Shown here piece after piece: positions 44,619 through 53,758 of a stretch of DNA of 64,000 nt (the stretch's first letter is position 1; every line of letters begins with the position of its first letter). A program made the translations under genes and the position numbers. The DNA is taken from the NCBI GenBank assembly GCA_942493375.1, contig OW818698.1, positions 3,596,001-3,660,000 of the forward strand, written 5' to 3'. The notes under the pieces are model-generated. The model was not told the DNA's origin and searched no databases. It saw only the letters and a program-made list of their open reading frames with translations. Origin of the DNA: G942493375 sp942493375. Its GTDB lineage: Bacteria > Armatimonadota > UBA5829.

Positions 44619-45398
44619 ATGATTATCTCAGCAAACGCGGAAGTCGGTATGTGCAATGCGGTTGATTTCGCAGATGGACTTCCAACAGTCATGATTACCT
44701 GCAGTGAAGGTAGTGATCTGACTTATATGACCGATATGCTGATTGAACTCACAGATGAACACGATAGCTGTATTTCCCTGGACTTTACCCGGGTATCTGA
44801 TCTCCAGCATGTTGCACTGGAGAGTTTGACCGATGTTGCCAATGTACTCGGTGAACGCAGTCAAAAACTTCACCTGAAAGAACCTGGAGATAGTGTCTGT
44901 CGAATGCTGGACAGACTTTTGCTTTCAGACGCATTCTGTACCGGTGAGAATCGTTGCAGCTCCCGGTGTTCTCCATCCTGTAACATGACGTGTACACGAT
45001 GGCGTATGGATTTCTTTGCTCTTGCCCCTGATTTCTCCAATGGACGACATGCACGCAAGCGTGTTGACAAATTAGCAGAGCAAATGGGTTTCAGCCAGGA
45101 ATTCAGAAGCGAAGTCCAGATTGCTGTAGGTGAAGCCTTCGCAAATGCTGCAGAATATGGATGCACAGATTCCAGCAGCAAGGTATATATCAGCTGTCTG
45201 GCTACCCCGCATAAGTTGTGTGTAACTGTCACCGACAACGGCAGCGGTTTTGAATTAAGCTCTGTTCCCCAGTGTAGTCCCGACAATTTCTGTGAGCACG
45301 GTCGAGGCATCCGTTGTATTGAAGCATTAATGGACGATGTAGACTATAACTTTGATTCCGGCACAACTCTCCGTATGATCAAACATCCAAAGAACTAA
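44619..45398 (+). CDS. STAS domain - Cys-rich linker - RsbW-like ATPase fusion
   Basis: The 259-residue protein joins an antagonist-like STAS domain (residues 20-105) to an anti-sigma-type GHKL ATPase (residues 130-259; N-box GEAFANAAEYG, G1 TDNGSGF, G2 HGRGIRCIEAL). The linker holds Cys107, 113, 117, 121 and 125, the last four spaced exactly four apart. The STAS part lacks the usual phospho-acceptor Ser motif (it reads SDLQHVA). In standard systems the STAS antagonist and the kinase are separate partners; here they are one chain with a possible metal or Fe-S site between. No sigma factor gene is adjacent; two ABC permease genes follow. Confidence 0.75.
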   Translation: MIISANAEVGMCNAVDFADGLPTVMITCSEGSDLTYMTDMLIELTDEHDSCISLDFTRVSDLQHVALESLTDVANVLGERSQKLHLKEPGDSVCRMLDRLLLSDAFCTGENRCSSRCSPSCNMTCTRWRMDFFALAPDFSNGRHARKRVDKLAEQMGFSQEFRSEVQIAVGEAFANAAEYGCTDSSSKVYISCLATPHKLCVTVTDNGSGFELSSVPQCSPDNFCEHGRGIRCIEALMDDVDYNFDSGTTLRMIKHPKN

Positions 45399-45454
45399 CT
45401 CCAGTTTCGAAACCCATATATCCACCAATTGATATCAACCTCACAAATTCCACT

Positions 45455-45484
45455 TTGTATACATCCACCTGATACGACTACAAT
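45455..45484 (+). promoter_or_regulatory. Candidate promoter of the ABC-2 permease genes
   Basis: TTGTAT (45455-45460) and TACAAT (45479-45484) are 18 bp apart, 36 nt before the first permease start. Confidence 0.4.
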
Positions 45485-45520
45485 GGTAACAAGCACATTC
45501 ATATGTTAAGGAAACATATT

Positions 45521-46636
45521 ATGCTGCAGCGGACATGGATCATAATGTGGAAAGAGTTCAGGCAGATATCCAGAGATCCCAGAATGCTGGGAGTAGTCGG
45601 AATCTTGCCGGTAATGCTGCTCCTATTGTTCGGGTATGCCATTAATCTGGATGTAAAACATGTGCCAATCGCCATATGGGACCAGTGTAAAACTCAACAA
45701 TCCAGAAATCTGATACGCGCTTTCTACACTGGTGAATATTTCGACCTTGTCGGCTCAGTGACTGGCTACTCCGAAGCTACCCGGACACTTGATGGCACCA
45801 GAGCACGATTTATTCTGGTTATTCCTACCGACTACAGCCGACGACTTGCTATGGGACAATCAGCAAAGATCCAGATCCTGGTGGATGGATCTGATTCAAC
45901 TGTAGCATCAACTGCGCTTGGTTACGCTTCTTTGATTGTCCGGCAGCACACCAATAATATTATGTTGGAAGCATTGAACAGAGCAGGTTCCAGTATACAT
46001 ATTCCCGAAATCAACAATCAGACCCGATACTGGTACAATCCTGAGCTATCCAGCACCAACTTTATTGTCCCCGGTCTGATAGCTGTGGTGCTGATGATGC
46101 TCTCCGCACTACTCACCAGTGTGACTGTTGTTAGAGAGCGTGAACGAGGAACCATAGAAATGCTTGTGGTGTCCCCGGTAAAACCTATCGAATTGATGAT
46201 CGGTAAACTGACACCCTACGTCATAATAGCCTTTGCTGACGTGCTTTTAGTACTTTTGGTCTCTGTTTTTATTTTTCACATCAGACTTGTAGGTAGTCCG
46301 CTTCTAGTCCTTGGACTATCAACAATATTTCTAGTCGCTGCACTCGGACTAGGTCTGTTGATCTCGACAGTCGCAAAAACTCAACAGATTGCTATGGTGC
46401 TGGCAGTAATGGCTACTCAGCTCCCTACTGTCCTACTCTCTGGCTTTATATTTCCAATTTCCAGTACGCCAAAACCCATGCAGATCATTACCAACATTGT
46501 CCCTGCTACGCACTTCATAAAGATTTTGCGTGAGGTTTTTATGAAGGGAAGTTACACTCGCGGATATTTGGCGGCCTGCTCTGTTATTAGTGGCTATCGC
46601 TTTCCTGGCGTTGATCGCCAGCTCAAGTCGGTTTAA
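45521..46636 (+). CDS. ABC-2 type permease, frameshifted near the C-terminus
   Basis: The start is ATG 45521, eight bases after AAGGA. The protein (371 residues as read) is a YhhJ/YbhS-like exporter permease: N-terminal helix, large periplasmic domain (residues 45-165), then five helices. The current frame ends in a polar tail (SGYRFPGVDRQLKSV). Shifting frame at about 46571-46574 gives ALLLVAIAFLALIASSSRF and stops at 46649, which restores the last helix and basic tail seen in the neighbouring paralogue. It is a real frameshift or a base error. No ATPase gene is adjacent. Confidence 0.85.
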   Translation: MLQRTWIIMWKEFRQISRDPRMLGVVGILPVMLLLLFGYAINLDVKHVPIAIWDQCKTQQSRNLIRAFYTGEYFDLVGSVTGYSEATRTLDGTRARFILVIPTDYSRRLAMGQSAKIQILVDGSDSTVASTALGYASLIVRQHTNNIMLEALNRAGSSIHIPEINNQTRYWYNPELSSTNFIVPGLIAVVLMMLSALLTSVTVVRERERGTIEMLVVSPVKPIELMIGKLTPYVIIAFADVLLVLLVSVFIFHIRLVGSPLLVLGLSTIFLVAALGLGLLISTVAKTQQIAMVLAVMATQLPTVLLSGFIFPISSTPKPMQIITNIVPATHFIKILREVFMKGSYTRGYLAACSVISGYRFPGVDRQLKSV

Positions 46637-46659
46637 AAAGAAATTGTGAGCCTGAATAA

Positions 46660-47793
46660 ATGAATTTCAGACGAGTATTCACATTACTTAAGAAAGAACT
46701 CATACAGACACGAAGAGATCGCCGGATGATGGGAATGCTCATAATCGCCCCAATAATCCAGCTTTTTCTATTCGGTTACGCAGTAAGTACCGATGTCAAC
46801 AACATTACGATGGCTGTGCTGGATCAGGACAAGACACACACAAGCCGAAAACTGATCGAGACATTTGTCAGCTCCGGATACTTTGAATATCGCCAGACAT
46901 TGGACAATCCCGCGCAGATTAACGAGACAATAGACTCCGGCAGTGCGCAATTCGCGATAACCATACCGCTAGGATTCGAGAAAGATACAGCCAGGGGTAG
47001 GTCTGTCCACATACAGACAGTCCTTGATGGCAGCGACTCTACAAACGCTAAGATTGTAAACGGATATGTCAACGGCGCTCTGGCAAAATACTGGTCAACA
47101 GTCACTTCACTGATGGTCCTAAACGCCGGTTTCGCAAAACCTCAGGTTCCTTCTGTAGAAGTCGTCCCGAGAGTCTGGTACAACCCCGAACTCAAAAGCG
47201 TAAACTTTATGGTTCCCGGTGTGCTTTGCCAGATATTAATGCTGATAACTATGATGATGACTGCGCTGGCGATTGTTAAAGAGAAAGAAATAGGCACTCT
47301 GGAGCAAGTAATTGTGACTCCCATTTCCTCTGCAGAACTGATGCTGGGAAAGACAATCCCATTCCTGCTGATCGGACTTCTGGATACTGTTTTGGTAGTA
47401 GCTGTGGCAATCGGTTGGTTTGGGGTAGCCGTAGCAGGAAGCTATCTGTTGTTGTTTGCAGTAAGTATTCTATTCTTGCTGACAACACTTGGTCTGGGAA
47501 TATTTGTATCCACCGTTTCGAAAAATCAACACGAAGCTACAATGACCAGCTTCTTTTTCTTCATGCCATCCATACTGCTCTCCGGAATGATGTATCCAAT
47601 AGAAAACATGCCAAAGGTTGTGCAATACCTGACTTTGTTTATTCCTCTTCGATACGCCATAGAAGCAGTTAGAGGAATATTCCTCAAGGGAATCGGAATT
47701 GAATACCTCTGGCCTCAGATGTTAATACTTGCGATATTTGGAATCGGAATTATTGCCCTGAGTGCTATGAGATTCAGCAAGAAAATGGGCTAA
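46660..47793 (+). CDS. ABC-2 type permease
   Basis: This 377-residue permease is a paralogue of the preceding one (FRRVFTLLKKELIQTRRDRR, WYNPELKSVNFMVPG, final helix ending in FSKKMG). It has the same plan: one N-terminal helix, an extracytoplasmic domain and five C-terminal helices. Such pairs normally work with a YbhF-like ATPase and a membrane-fusion protein to export drugs or lipids; neither gene is found nearby. It starts 11 nt after the restored end of the first permease. No strong ribosome site is seen, consistent with coupled translation. Confidence 0.9.
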   Translation: MNFRRVFTLLKKELIQTRRDRRMMGMLIIAPIIQLFLFGYAVSTDVNNITMAVLDQDKTHTSRKLIETFVSSGYFEYRQTLDNPAQINETIDSGSAQFAITIPLGFEKDTARGRSVHIQTVLDGSDSTNAKIVNGYVNGALAKYWSTVTSLMVLNAGFAKPQVPSVEVVPRVWYNPELKSVNFMVPGVLCQILMLITMMMTALAIVKEKEIGTLEQVIVTPISSAELMLGKTIPFLLIGLLDTVLVVAVAIGWFGVAVAGSYLLLFAVSILFLLTTLGLGIFVSTVSKNQHEATMTSFFFFMPSILLSGMMYPIENMPKVVQYLTLFIPLRYAIEAVRGIFLKGIGIEYLWPQMLILAIFGIGIIALSAMRFSKKMG

Positions 47794-47933
47794 ACTGCAT
47801 TCAGTAACCCGTAAGTCCACTGTTGCAGATTTATCCCCAATAATGCATAATAGCTCCAGGACAAAGGTTTGAGATTTACTGTTTGTCCTTCATATATCGT
47901 TGTATGTTATTGTGCAATAGAAAGGAATATGCG

Positions 47934-50297
47934 ATGTTGCATTCCAGAACCACAATCCTGATCGTCTTTCTGACCATAATGGCAGCACTAGCTTCTACGC
48001 CCGCATGTACACTCAATCTATTTTCCGGAAAGAACACTCCTCAGATTGTAGTTGGTGAAAAGGCATCAGCCAGCGAACAATTCGCTGCAAATGAATTAGC
48101 CAATTATCTTGATAAAATGACTGGCCGTAAACCCGCGGTGATAACTGATAATGTTGAACCAACTAAACCGTTCATAGCGATAGGACGCAGCAAGTTTACT
48201 AAAAATATCCCAGTCAGTCTGCTGGGAGTCGAAGACTATATTGTAAATATAAATACAGACTGCCTGATGATAGTTGGTGGATACAAGGATCCTATTGGCG
48301 GTCTTGCGCAAGACCGGGGTACACTATATGGCGTATATGACTTCCTGGAGTCCTTGGGAGTACGTTGGTATAGACCCGATGAATGGGGTGAATGCGTTCC
48401 AAAGCTAAAGAACATTTCAATCAAGGAAGGAACCAAAACAATTAAACCAGGCTTCGCATATCGTTCCGGCATCCAGAGCTATAGAAGCTGGCGAGTATAT
48501 ACTCCCGAACAAGACCGCTTAGGTAAACTCTGGGCAACCAGAATGCGGATGAATGTAAATATGTGGACTAGTCCTCAATATGGTGGTTACTATTATCGGG
48601 ATTATGCTCATTCATATTTTCAACTTGTCCCTCATGAGCAGTATTTCAAGGACCATCCCGAGTATTTTGCACTGGTAAATGGGAAGAGATCTGAGGATGC
48701 TTACGCCCAACTCTGTTTAAGTAATCATGAGTTACAGGAATTGTTTGTTGAGAAGGTTAAAGCGCTAATCAGAGCAACACCTGGTCAACAGGTCTTTTCA
48801 ATAGAACCTAATGACGGTAGTGTGTGGTGTCAGTGCGACAATTGTAGAGCAATGGATGACCCGAACCTCTTGACTAATGCAGGAGGAGGGATCTCCATGA
48901 GCAACCGGGTTTGTGCATTCGGTAATATAGTTGCAAAGGAAGTAGCAAAGGAATTCCCAAACGCTAAGGTCGGGTGGTTGACCTACAATATGCACACCGA
49001 GGTTCCCACGCTTGTTAAGTCATTAGAGCCCAATATCGCCCTACAGTCAGCTGCCTATGCTGCAGCATATAGCGACTATTCCCGTAAACTACGTGACCCA
49101 CAGAGTGCACAGAATGTTGCATTTTTGAAAGTTATCGATGGATATGCCAAACTCTGCAGCGACCTGACTACTTATGAATACTGGCAGGGCTATTGTTGGC
49201 TGGGGCCTATGCCGGTAGTCAACATAATGGTTGATAGGCTCCGTGAATACCAGAAGATGGGTATCAAAGGCGTATATAATCAGGTTCAGGAAAACCACTG
49301 GGGTTCACAGGGAATCAACTATTTCATGTATTGCAAACTCATGTGGGATCCTAATATTGACTATGCAAAAGAACTCAATCTCTATTACCACAATTTCTAC
49401 GGTCCGGCAGAAAAGCCAATGAAAGCATATCATGAAACCCTTGAGCAAGTGGCTACTACCGGTTGGTGGTGCTCGGGAGGTTACTATTTCTGGACCAATT
49501 TAACTCCTGATGTGATGGCAAAACTTGGTGCATACATACAAAAGGCGCAGACCGCAGTAAAAGGTAAACAGCCATTCGAAAAGCGTATGGAAGGGGTCTG
49601 GGCAGGCTATGAGTTCGCCAGGCGTTATAGGTTGATGCAGGATCTCTCGGCCAGTGGTCTCTACGAAGCAGCAGCATCTGAAGGAGATGCACTGATTAAG
49701 TTTGTAGAAAGTTATAATGAGGGATCGGTATTTGATATTTATCCTGAGAGAAAAGAATATCCTGGAGAGTCATATACATGGCTTGTAAATGATGTAAAGG
49801 AAGTTAAGTCACGCAAGACTGACTCGCCATTTATAACCCCCAGATTGCTTATGCCACTTGATAACGGATGGAAATTCACAGCTGATCCCCGTAGGGCCCT
49901 ATCAATCGACAAGGTTCCCGCTGCTGGATTCAACGATAAGTCGTGGAAACCGATCAGTGTCAACACTTTCTGGGAGTCCCAAGGAAATCCAGGCTATGAT
50001 GGAGTCGGTTGGTATCGCCTGACAATAGTGATCCCCAGTCTGCCAACAAGCGCTAAACAAATCCTCTACTTCGGTTCAGTTGATGGGGATGCAGAACTCT
50101 GGTTGGATGGTAAATCCCTTGGAAGACATGAGGGAGACGAAGGTGATGGAGAAGGCTGGCAGACGCCGTTTTGGTTCGATGTAACCGGCATTTTCACTCC
50201 CGGCAAACACACAATTGCAGTTCGAGTGACAGACAGTTTAGGTATGGGAGGCATCTGGAAGGGTGTAAAACTACTGGCTGTTGATGGTCTGAAGTAA
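47934..50297 (+). CDS. Secreted DUF4838 glycoside-hydrolase-like protein
   Basis: Start at ATG 47934 after AAGGA gives 787 residues with a signal peptide (TTILIVFLTIMAALAST). Residues 30-130 resemble the N-terminal domain of GH20/GH67-type enzymes (SASEQFAANELANYLDKMTG). Residues 190-520 form the DUF4838 barrel, including EPNDGSVWCQCDNC and HPEYFALVNGKR. The last 130 residues resemble a galactose-binding sandwich (YDGVGWYRLTI, DGDAELWLDGKSLG). DUF4838 proteins are thought to act on plant or bacterial polysaccharides; activity is not proven here. It fits with the other secreted proteins in this region. Confidence 0.85.
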   Translation: MLHSRTTILIVFLTIMAALASTPACTLNLFSGKNTPQIVVGEKASASEQFAANELANYLDKMTGRKPAVITDNVEPTKPFIAIGRSKFTKNIPVSLLGVEDYIVNINTDCLMIVGGYKDPIGGLAQDRGTLYGVYDFLESLGVRWYRPDEWGECVPKLKNISIKEGTKTIKPGFAYRSGIQSYRSWRVYTPEQDRLGKLWATRMRMNVNMWTSPQYGGYYYRDYAHSYFQLVPHEQYFKDHPEYFALVNGKRSEDAYAQLCLSNHELQELFVEKVKALIRATPGQQVFSIEPNDGSVWCQCDNCRAMDDPNLLTNAGGGISMSNRVCAFGNIVAKEVAKEFPNAKVGWLTYNMHTEVPTLVKSLEPNIALQSAAYAAAYSDYSRKLRDPQSAQNVAFLKVIDGYAKLCSDLTTYEYWQGYCWLGPMPVVNIMVDRLREYQKMGIKGVYNQVQENHWGSQGINYFMYCKLMWDPNIDYAKELNLYYHNFYGPAEKPMKAYHETLEQVATTGWWCSGGYYFWTNLTPDVMAKLGAYIQKAQTAVKGKQPFEKRMEGVWAGYEFARRYRLMQDLSASGLYEAAASEGDALIKFVESYNEGSVFDIYPERKEYPGESYTWLVNDVKEVKSRKTDSPFITPRLLMPLDNGWKFTADPRRALSIDKVPAAGFNDKSWKPISVNTFWESQGNPGYDGVGWYRLTIVIPSLPTSAKQILYFGSVDGDAELWLDGKSLGRHEGDEGDGEGWQTPFWFDVTGIFTPGKHTIAVRVTDSLGMGGIWKGVKLLAVDGLK

Positions 50298-50393
50298 TGA
50301 ATGGCAGAATTATCAATATTGTCCACTTGCCATGTGTGCTTCAGATAACTAAAATCAACGCAGTTGTGTTAAACTGTCGGTGAATTACTCTAA

Positions 50394-50466
50394 CGCGCAT
50401 TATTCGTGATTGACTCACTTTCGCCCTTACTGCCGGTCGAAAGCAAAGTCCGGTGAATAATGCGCG
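50394..50466. repeat. Palindromic intergenic repeat, family B
   Basis: Outer arms CGCGCATTATTC and GAATAATGCGCG are perfect 12-bp complements; inner CTTTCG/CGAAAG and GACT/AGTC also pair. It stands between the DUF4838 gene and the isomerase gene. Confidence 0.75.
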
Positions 50467-50500
50467 CTACTACTTTTATGCAGGAGGAATGCATTAGATT

Positions 50501-51283
50501 ATGACTGCCAAACCTCTAAGAATTGGACTGTTTGCAGACAACCTGAGATTACCTGTCAGAGACGGGATTCTCAAGACCGCAGAACTCGGAGTGCCTTCAT
50601 TCCAAATGGGGACAACATCCGGTGAGATGCTGCCTGATAATATGAGCAAAGCTCAGAGAGCTGATTTCCAGAAATTCTACAAAGATCAGGGACTGTGGCT
50701 ATCAGCTACTTGTGCTGACTTCGGACACGGTTTCGTGGATGCCGAGATGAACAAGGAGCTTGTGCCAAAGACTATCGCTCAGGTAGATATGGCAGTTGAT
50801 CTGGGCACCAGCATCATCACCACCCACATCGGAGTCGTCCCAGCTACCCCGGATGCAACCTGGGAAACACTGCGGGTAGCCTTGAATGAAATAGGCAAGT
50901 ATGCTGAAGATAAGGGTATCACTTTCGCCACTGAGACAGGTCCTGAGAGCGGTCCCGTCCTTCGAAACCTGCTTCAGTCTCTGGATACAACGGCTGTAAA
51001 GGTCAACCTGGATCCTGCCAACCTGACAATGGCTGGATTCGACCTGATGGAAGCCCTGGATGCTCTGCATCCATACATCGTCCACACACACGCCAAAGAT
51101 GGATTTGTAGATCCCGGCAAGTGGAGAGAAGCCCCACTGGGTCAGGGAGATGTCAACTGGCCTCAGTATATAGCTAAGCTGAGAGACCTTGGATATGATG
51201 GAGCCTACACAATTGAGCGCGAACTTGGAGAAGACCCAATCGCCGACATCAAGATGGCAATAGACTTCCTGAAAACACTATAA
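50501..51283 (+). CDS. Sugar phosphate isomerase/epimerase (TIM barrel)
   Basis: The 260-residue protein belongs to the xylose-isomerase-like/AP endonuclease 2 superfamily: the metal-site Glu in FATETGPE, Asp/His in NLDPANLT and VHTHAKDG, and the terminal Glu in YTIERELGED. Family members isomerise or epimerise sugars or inositol derivatives and often pair with Gfo/Idh/MocA oxidoreductases, one of which is encoded at 38024-39034. AGGAGGA precedes the ATG. The gene is alone, bounded by a palindromic repeat and a 14-bp hairpin. Confidence 0.87.
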   Translation: MTAKPLRIGLFADNLRLPVRDGILKTAELGVPSFQMGTTSGEMLPDNMSKAQRADFQKFYKDQGLWLSATCADFGHGFVDAEMNKELVPKTIAQVDMAVDLGTSIITTHIGVVPATPDATWETLRVALNEIGKYAEDKGITFATETGPESGPVLRNLLQSLDTTAVKVNLDPANLTMAGFDLMEALDALHPYIVHTHAKDGFVDPGKWREAPLGQGDVNWPQYIAKLRDLGYDGAYTIERELGEDPIADIKMAIDFLKTL

Positions 51284-51295
51284 TCCTCAAACACA

Positions 51296-51347
51296 ATCTC
51301 ACGCTAAGAGTATCGAGAAACTTGTTCTCTTATTCTTAGCGTGAGAT
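51296..51347. terminator. Long inverted repeat after the isomerase gene
   Basis: ATCTCACGCTAAGA (51296-51309) and its exact complement (51334-51347) form 14-bp arms with a weak inner stem. No T-run follows, so termination may rely on the stem alone. Confidence 0.55.
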
Positions 51348-51395
51348 ATTTCCACTCCGAATGCATAACCTACCAATCAGATCAGTTTTCTTCTA

Positions 51396-51448
51396 TTGAC
51401 ATCTCCTCTGTGCTAGTGCTACGATTTATCTAGTGGTGTTACTAGCAC
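51396..51448 (+). promoter_or_regulatory. Promoter with flanking inverted repeat upstream of the metal transporter
   Basis: TTGACA (51396-51401) and TACGAT (51420-51425) are 18 bp apart. GTGCTAGT (51410-51417) and ACTAGCAC (51441-51448) form an 8-bp inverted repeat that brackets the -10. The site is suited to a metal-responsive repressor; resemblance to GTGTTAC-type NikR half-sites is partial. Confidence 0.5.
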
Positions 51449-51482
51449 AATAGGCAAACACAAGCATCCGGGGATATGGAAT

Positions 51483-51830
51483 ATGAAAAAGCACCAAAAA
51501 TTGTGGATCGGATTGGGTATTCTTATTCTGCTCTCTCCTCTTGGCATTATTCTACCTGCGCATTTCAATGCCGGGTCTGCATGGGGAGAATGGAGTCCAT
51601 CAGAACTGGGCAAAAGGATTGGATATGTACCTGCCGGGATGCACAAGCAAAGCGAAAAATGGAAAGCTCCTCTACCGGACTACGCGCTCAAGGGTCAAGA
51701 GGCTGCCCCTGTACGTTTACTCAGCCTGTCATACATCATATCAGCAGCATTGGGGGTAGGTGTCATACTTGTGATCACAATTCTATTAGGTAAGGTAATT
51801 GCTAAACGTGAAAAACCAGGCGCTTCCTGA
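51483..51830 (+). CDS. PDGLE-domain protein of an ECF metal transporter (CbiN/NikN-like)
   Basis: The 115-residue protein has two membrane helices (residues 8-28 and 80-103) flanking an extracytoplasmic loop with WKAPLPDYAL, the signature of PDGLE-domain proteins. These small proteins replace CbiN/NikN in cobalt and nickel ECF transporters, often fused or next to the CbiM/NikM substrate subunit. Here no CbiM gene is found upstream; the region up to 51283 holds only a hairpin and a promoter. The CbiQ gene overlaps its end by about 23 nt. Confidence 0.78.
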   Translation: MKKHQKLWIGLGILILLSPLGIILPAHFNAGSAWGEWSPSELGKRIGYVPAGMHKQSEKWKAPLPDYALKGQEAAPVRLLSLSYIISAALGVGVILVITILLGKVIAKREKPGAS

Positions 51831-52764
51831 GTGGTACATAGCTCCAAAAGTATCCCCTATTCAACCAGGCATAGCGCAGGAAAAGCGTAAGGTAGGTCTT
51901 TCCGTCCGTAAAGCGCTTGCGAGTATGGGCGAAGCGCTTGCACTTGAGCTGTGTTCATCTCCCTGCTCAAATTCGTGGCTGGGTAGACTTGAACCCAGGG
52001 CAAAGGTACTTGGCGTCTTCTCACTTATATTTGCCAGCACATTCTTACACAATCTGATTTCCTTGGGCACACTCTTTGCTATAACATTGATTGTTTGCGT
52101 GACAATATCGATGCCTCCTCGAAGATTGATACATATCTGGATGGGAGTGCCATTGTTCAGCCTGGCATTAATACTGCCTGCTGTTACAAGCTGGGTAACA
52201 CCTGGAACATCAATTCTGACGATATGGAATCTCGGACATGCTTTGAGCATTGGCCCTTTCACAATCCCTGGAAATGTATATGTTACTTCTGAAGGCTTAA
52301 TAGTCGCGAGTCGATTCTTGTTGCGAACAATTGACTGTATTACTCTCTCGTATCTACTTGTATCAACAACAGACTCCCAGATTCTGCTCAGTGGCCTTAG
52401 AAGACTGGGTATGCCCAAGATATTCGGAATGGTGATGACGATGGCTCAGCGCTATGTAGAGGTGATTCTAAGAGCTGCTGAGGAGATACATCTGGCAAAA
52501 CTCAGCAGGACAATATCCTCAGGACCAATCCGCAACGAACAGCGATGGGTAGCCGTAGGAATGGGACTGCTATTCCGTAAAACTCACAGACTGGCTGGGG
52601 AAGTACATAATGCGATGCTCTCAAGAGGATTTGACGGAGATCTGCAACTGGGTTCGCAATCGAAATGGCAGATGTCTGATGCAATCTGGCTGGTGCTAGT
52701 CATGGTTCTTGTTGTGTCACTCATTTTGCTGGATCGTGGATATTTAGGAGCATTAATTGGATAA
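51808..52764 (+). CDS. cbiQ: ECF transporter transmembrane subunit CbiQ/EcfT
   Basis: I choose GTG 51808 (MKNQALPEW), 11 bases after AAGG; a TTG at 51799 is the alternative. The 318-residue protein has five to six membrane helices and the coupling-helix motifs of EcfT: ARA-like AKLSRT and AMLSRGFDG. It connects the membrane substrate subunit to the ATPase. It overlaps the PDGLE gene upstream and the ATPase gene downstream (8 nt). An N-terminal extension of about 45 cytoplasmic residues precedes the usual CbiQ start. Confidence 0.87.
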   Translation: MKNQALPEWYIAPKVSPIQPGIAQEKRKVGLSVRKALASMGEALALELCSSPCSNSWLGRLEPRAKVLGVFSLIFASTFLHNLISLGTLFAITLIVCVTISMPPRRLIHIWMGVPLFSLALILPAVTSWVTPGTSILTIWNLGHALSIGPFTIPGNVYVTSEGLIVASRFLLRTIDCITLSYLLVSTTDSQILLSGLRRLGMPKIFGMVMTMAQRYVEVILRAAEEIHLAKLSRTISSGPIRNEQRWVAVGMGLLFRKTHRLAGEVHNAMLSRGFDGDLQLGSQSKWQMSDAIWLVLVMVLVVSLILLDRGYLGALIG

Positions 52765-53593
52765 TCACATTTATGTAGTTGAAAATCTAGGATATTCTTA
52801 CCCCGGTGGTATGACAGTACTGAAGAATATTTCATTCAATGTTACTGAGGGTGAGAGTATAGCAATTCTTGGAGCAAATGCCAGCGGAAAATCCACGCTG
52901 CTTCACATATTGGACGGCCTATACTTCCCAGATAAAGGGCAAGTTAGTGCATTCGGAACTGTGCTTACTGAAGTTGGGGTTGAAACACCTCCTTTCTCCA
53001 GACATTTCCGGCAGAATGTTGGCTTTTTGTTTCAAAACTCAGATGCACAGCTATTCTGCACCACAGTGGAGGAAGAACTTGCCTTCGGACCTTTACAGCT
53101 TAGACTTACTCCAGGTGAAGTAGAACGGAGAGTAGCTGATGTATTACAAATGCTGCAGATCGAGCATCTCAGAGACAGGTCCCCGGGAGCGCTCAGTGGC
53201 GGCGAGAAAAAGAAAGTTGCGCTGGCCGCAGTTCTTGCTTGTGGACCAAAAGTGATACTTTTGGATGAACCCAGCACTGGTCTTGACCCACGCACCCAGC
53301 AGTGGCTCGTTGAGTTTATTAACTTGTTAAGAGACTCCGGAATCACTCTTGTTACATCCTGCCATGATCTCAGTTTTGTTGCCGAGACATCTGAAAGGAC
53401 CCTGGTCCTGTCTGAAGAGCATACACTCATTTACGATGGCCCAACTAAACAGGCTCTGGCAGACCTGGATATGTTGTTATCAGCGAACTTGATCCATGCA
53501 CATGCACACAAACACGACGGTACAGTCCACGAACACCCTCATCTCCATGAAGCCTGGCACGAACACGAACACCACTCGCACAATGCCCATTAA
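52757..53593 (+). CDS. cbiO: ECF transporter ATPase CbiO with His-rich tail
   Basis: The TTG start at 52757 is six bases after AGGAG and overlaps the CbiQ stop. The 278-residue ATPase has Walker A GANASGKST, Q-loop LFQNSDAQLF, signature LSGGEKKK, Walker B VILLDEPSTGLD and the switch His in SCHDL. The last 32 residues hold 14 histidines, a metal-binding tail uncommon for CbiO. It powers uptake of nickel or cobalt; nickel is not needed by [FeFe]-hydrogenases, so cobalt for B12 enzymes or nickel for another enzyme is possible. Confidence 0.92.
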   Translation: MDNHIYVVENLGYSYPGGMTVLKNISFNVTEGESIAILGANASGKSTLLHILDGLYFPDKGQVSAFGTVLTEVGVETPPFSRHFRQNVGFLFQNSDAQLFCTTVEEELAFGPLQLRLTPGEVERRVADVLQMLQIEHLRDRSPGALSGGEKKKVALAAVLACGPKVILLDEPSTGLDPRTQQWLVEFINLLRDSGITLVTSCHDLSFVAETSERTLVLSEEHTLIYDGPTKQALADLDMLLSANLIHAHAHKHDGTVHEHPHLHEAWHEHEHHSHNAH

Positions 53594-53758
53594 CCTCTGA
53601 AATAATGGAATTACCTGGAAAATAGTATCCAAATTGTGCTACTATATTGCGACGAGAGCATTGATTGGAAAAGCTGTTTTCTAATTTCTAGCTCATACAT
53701 TCTACTAATCTATTTTATTGATGATGACGTGCATTACTGCACCATGTGGGGGTAAAAA

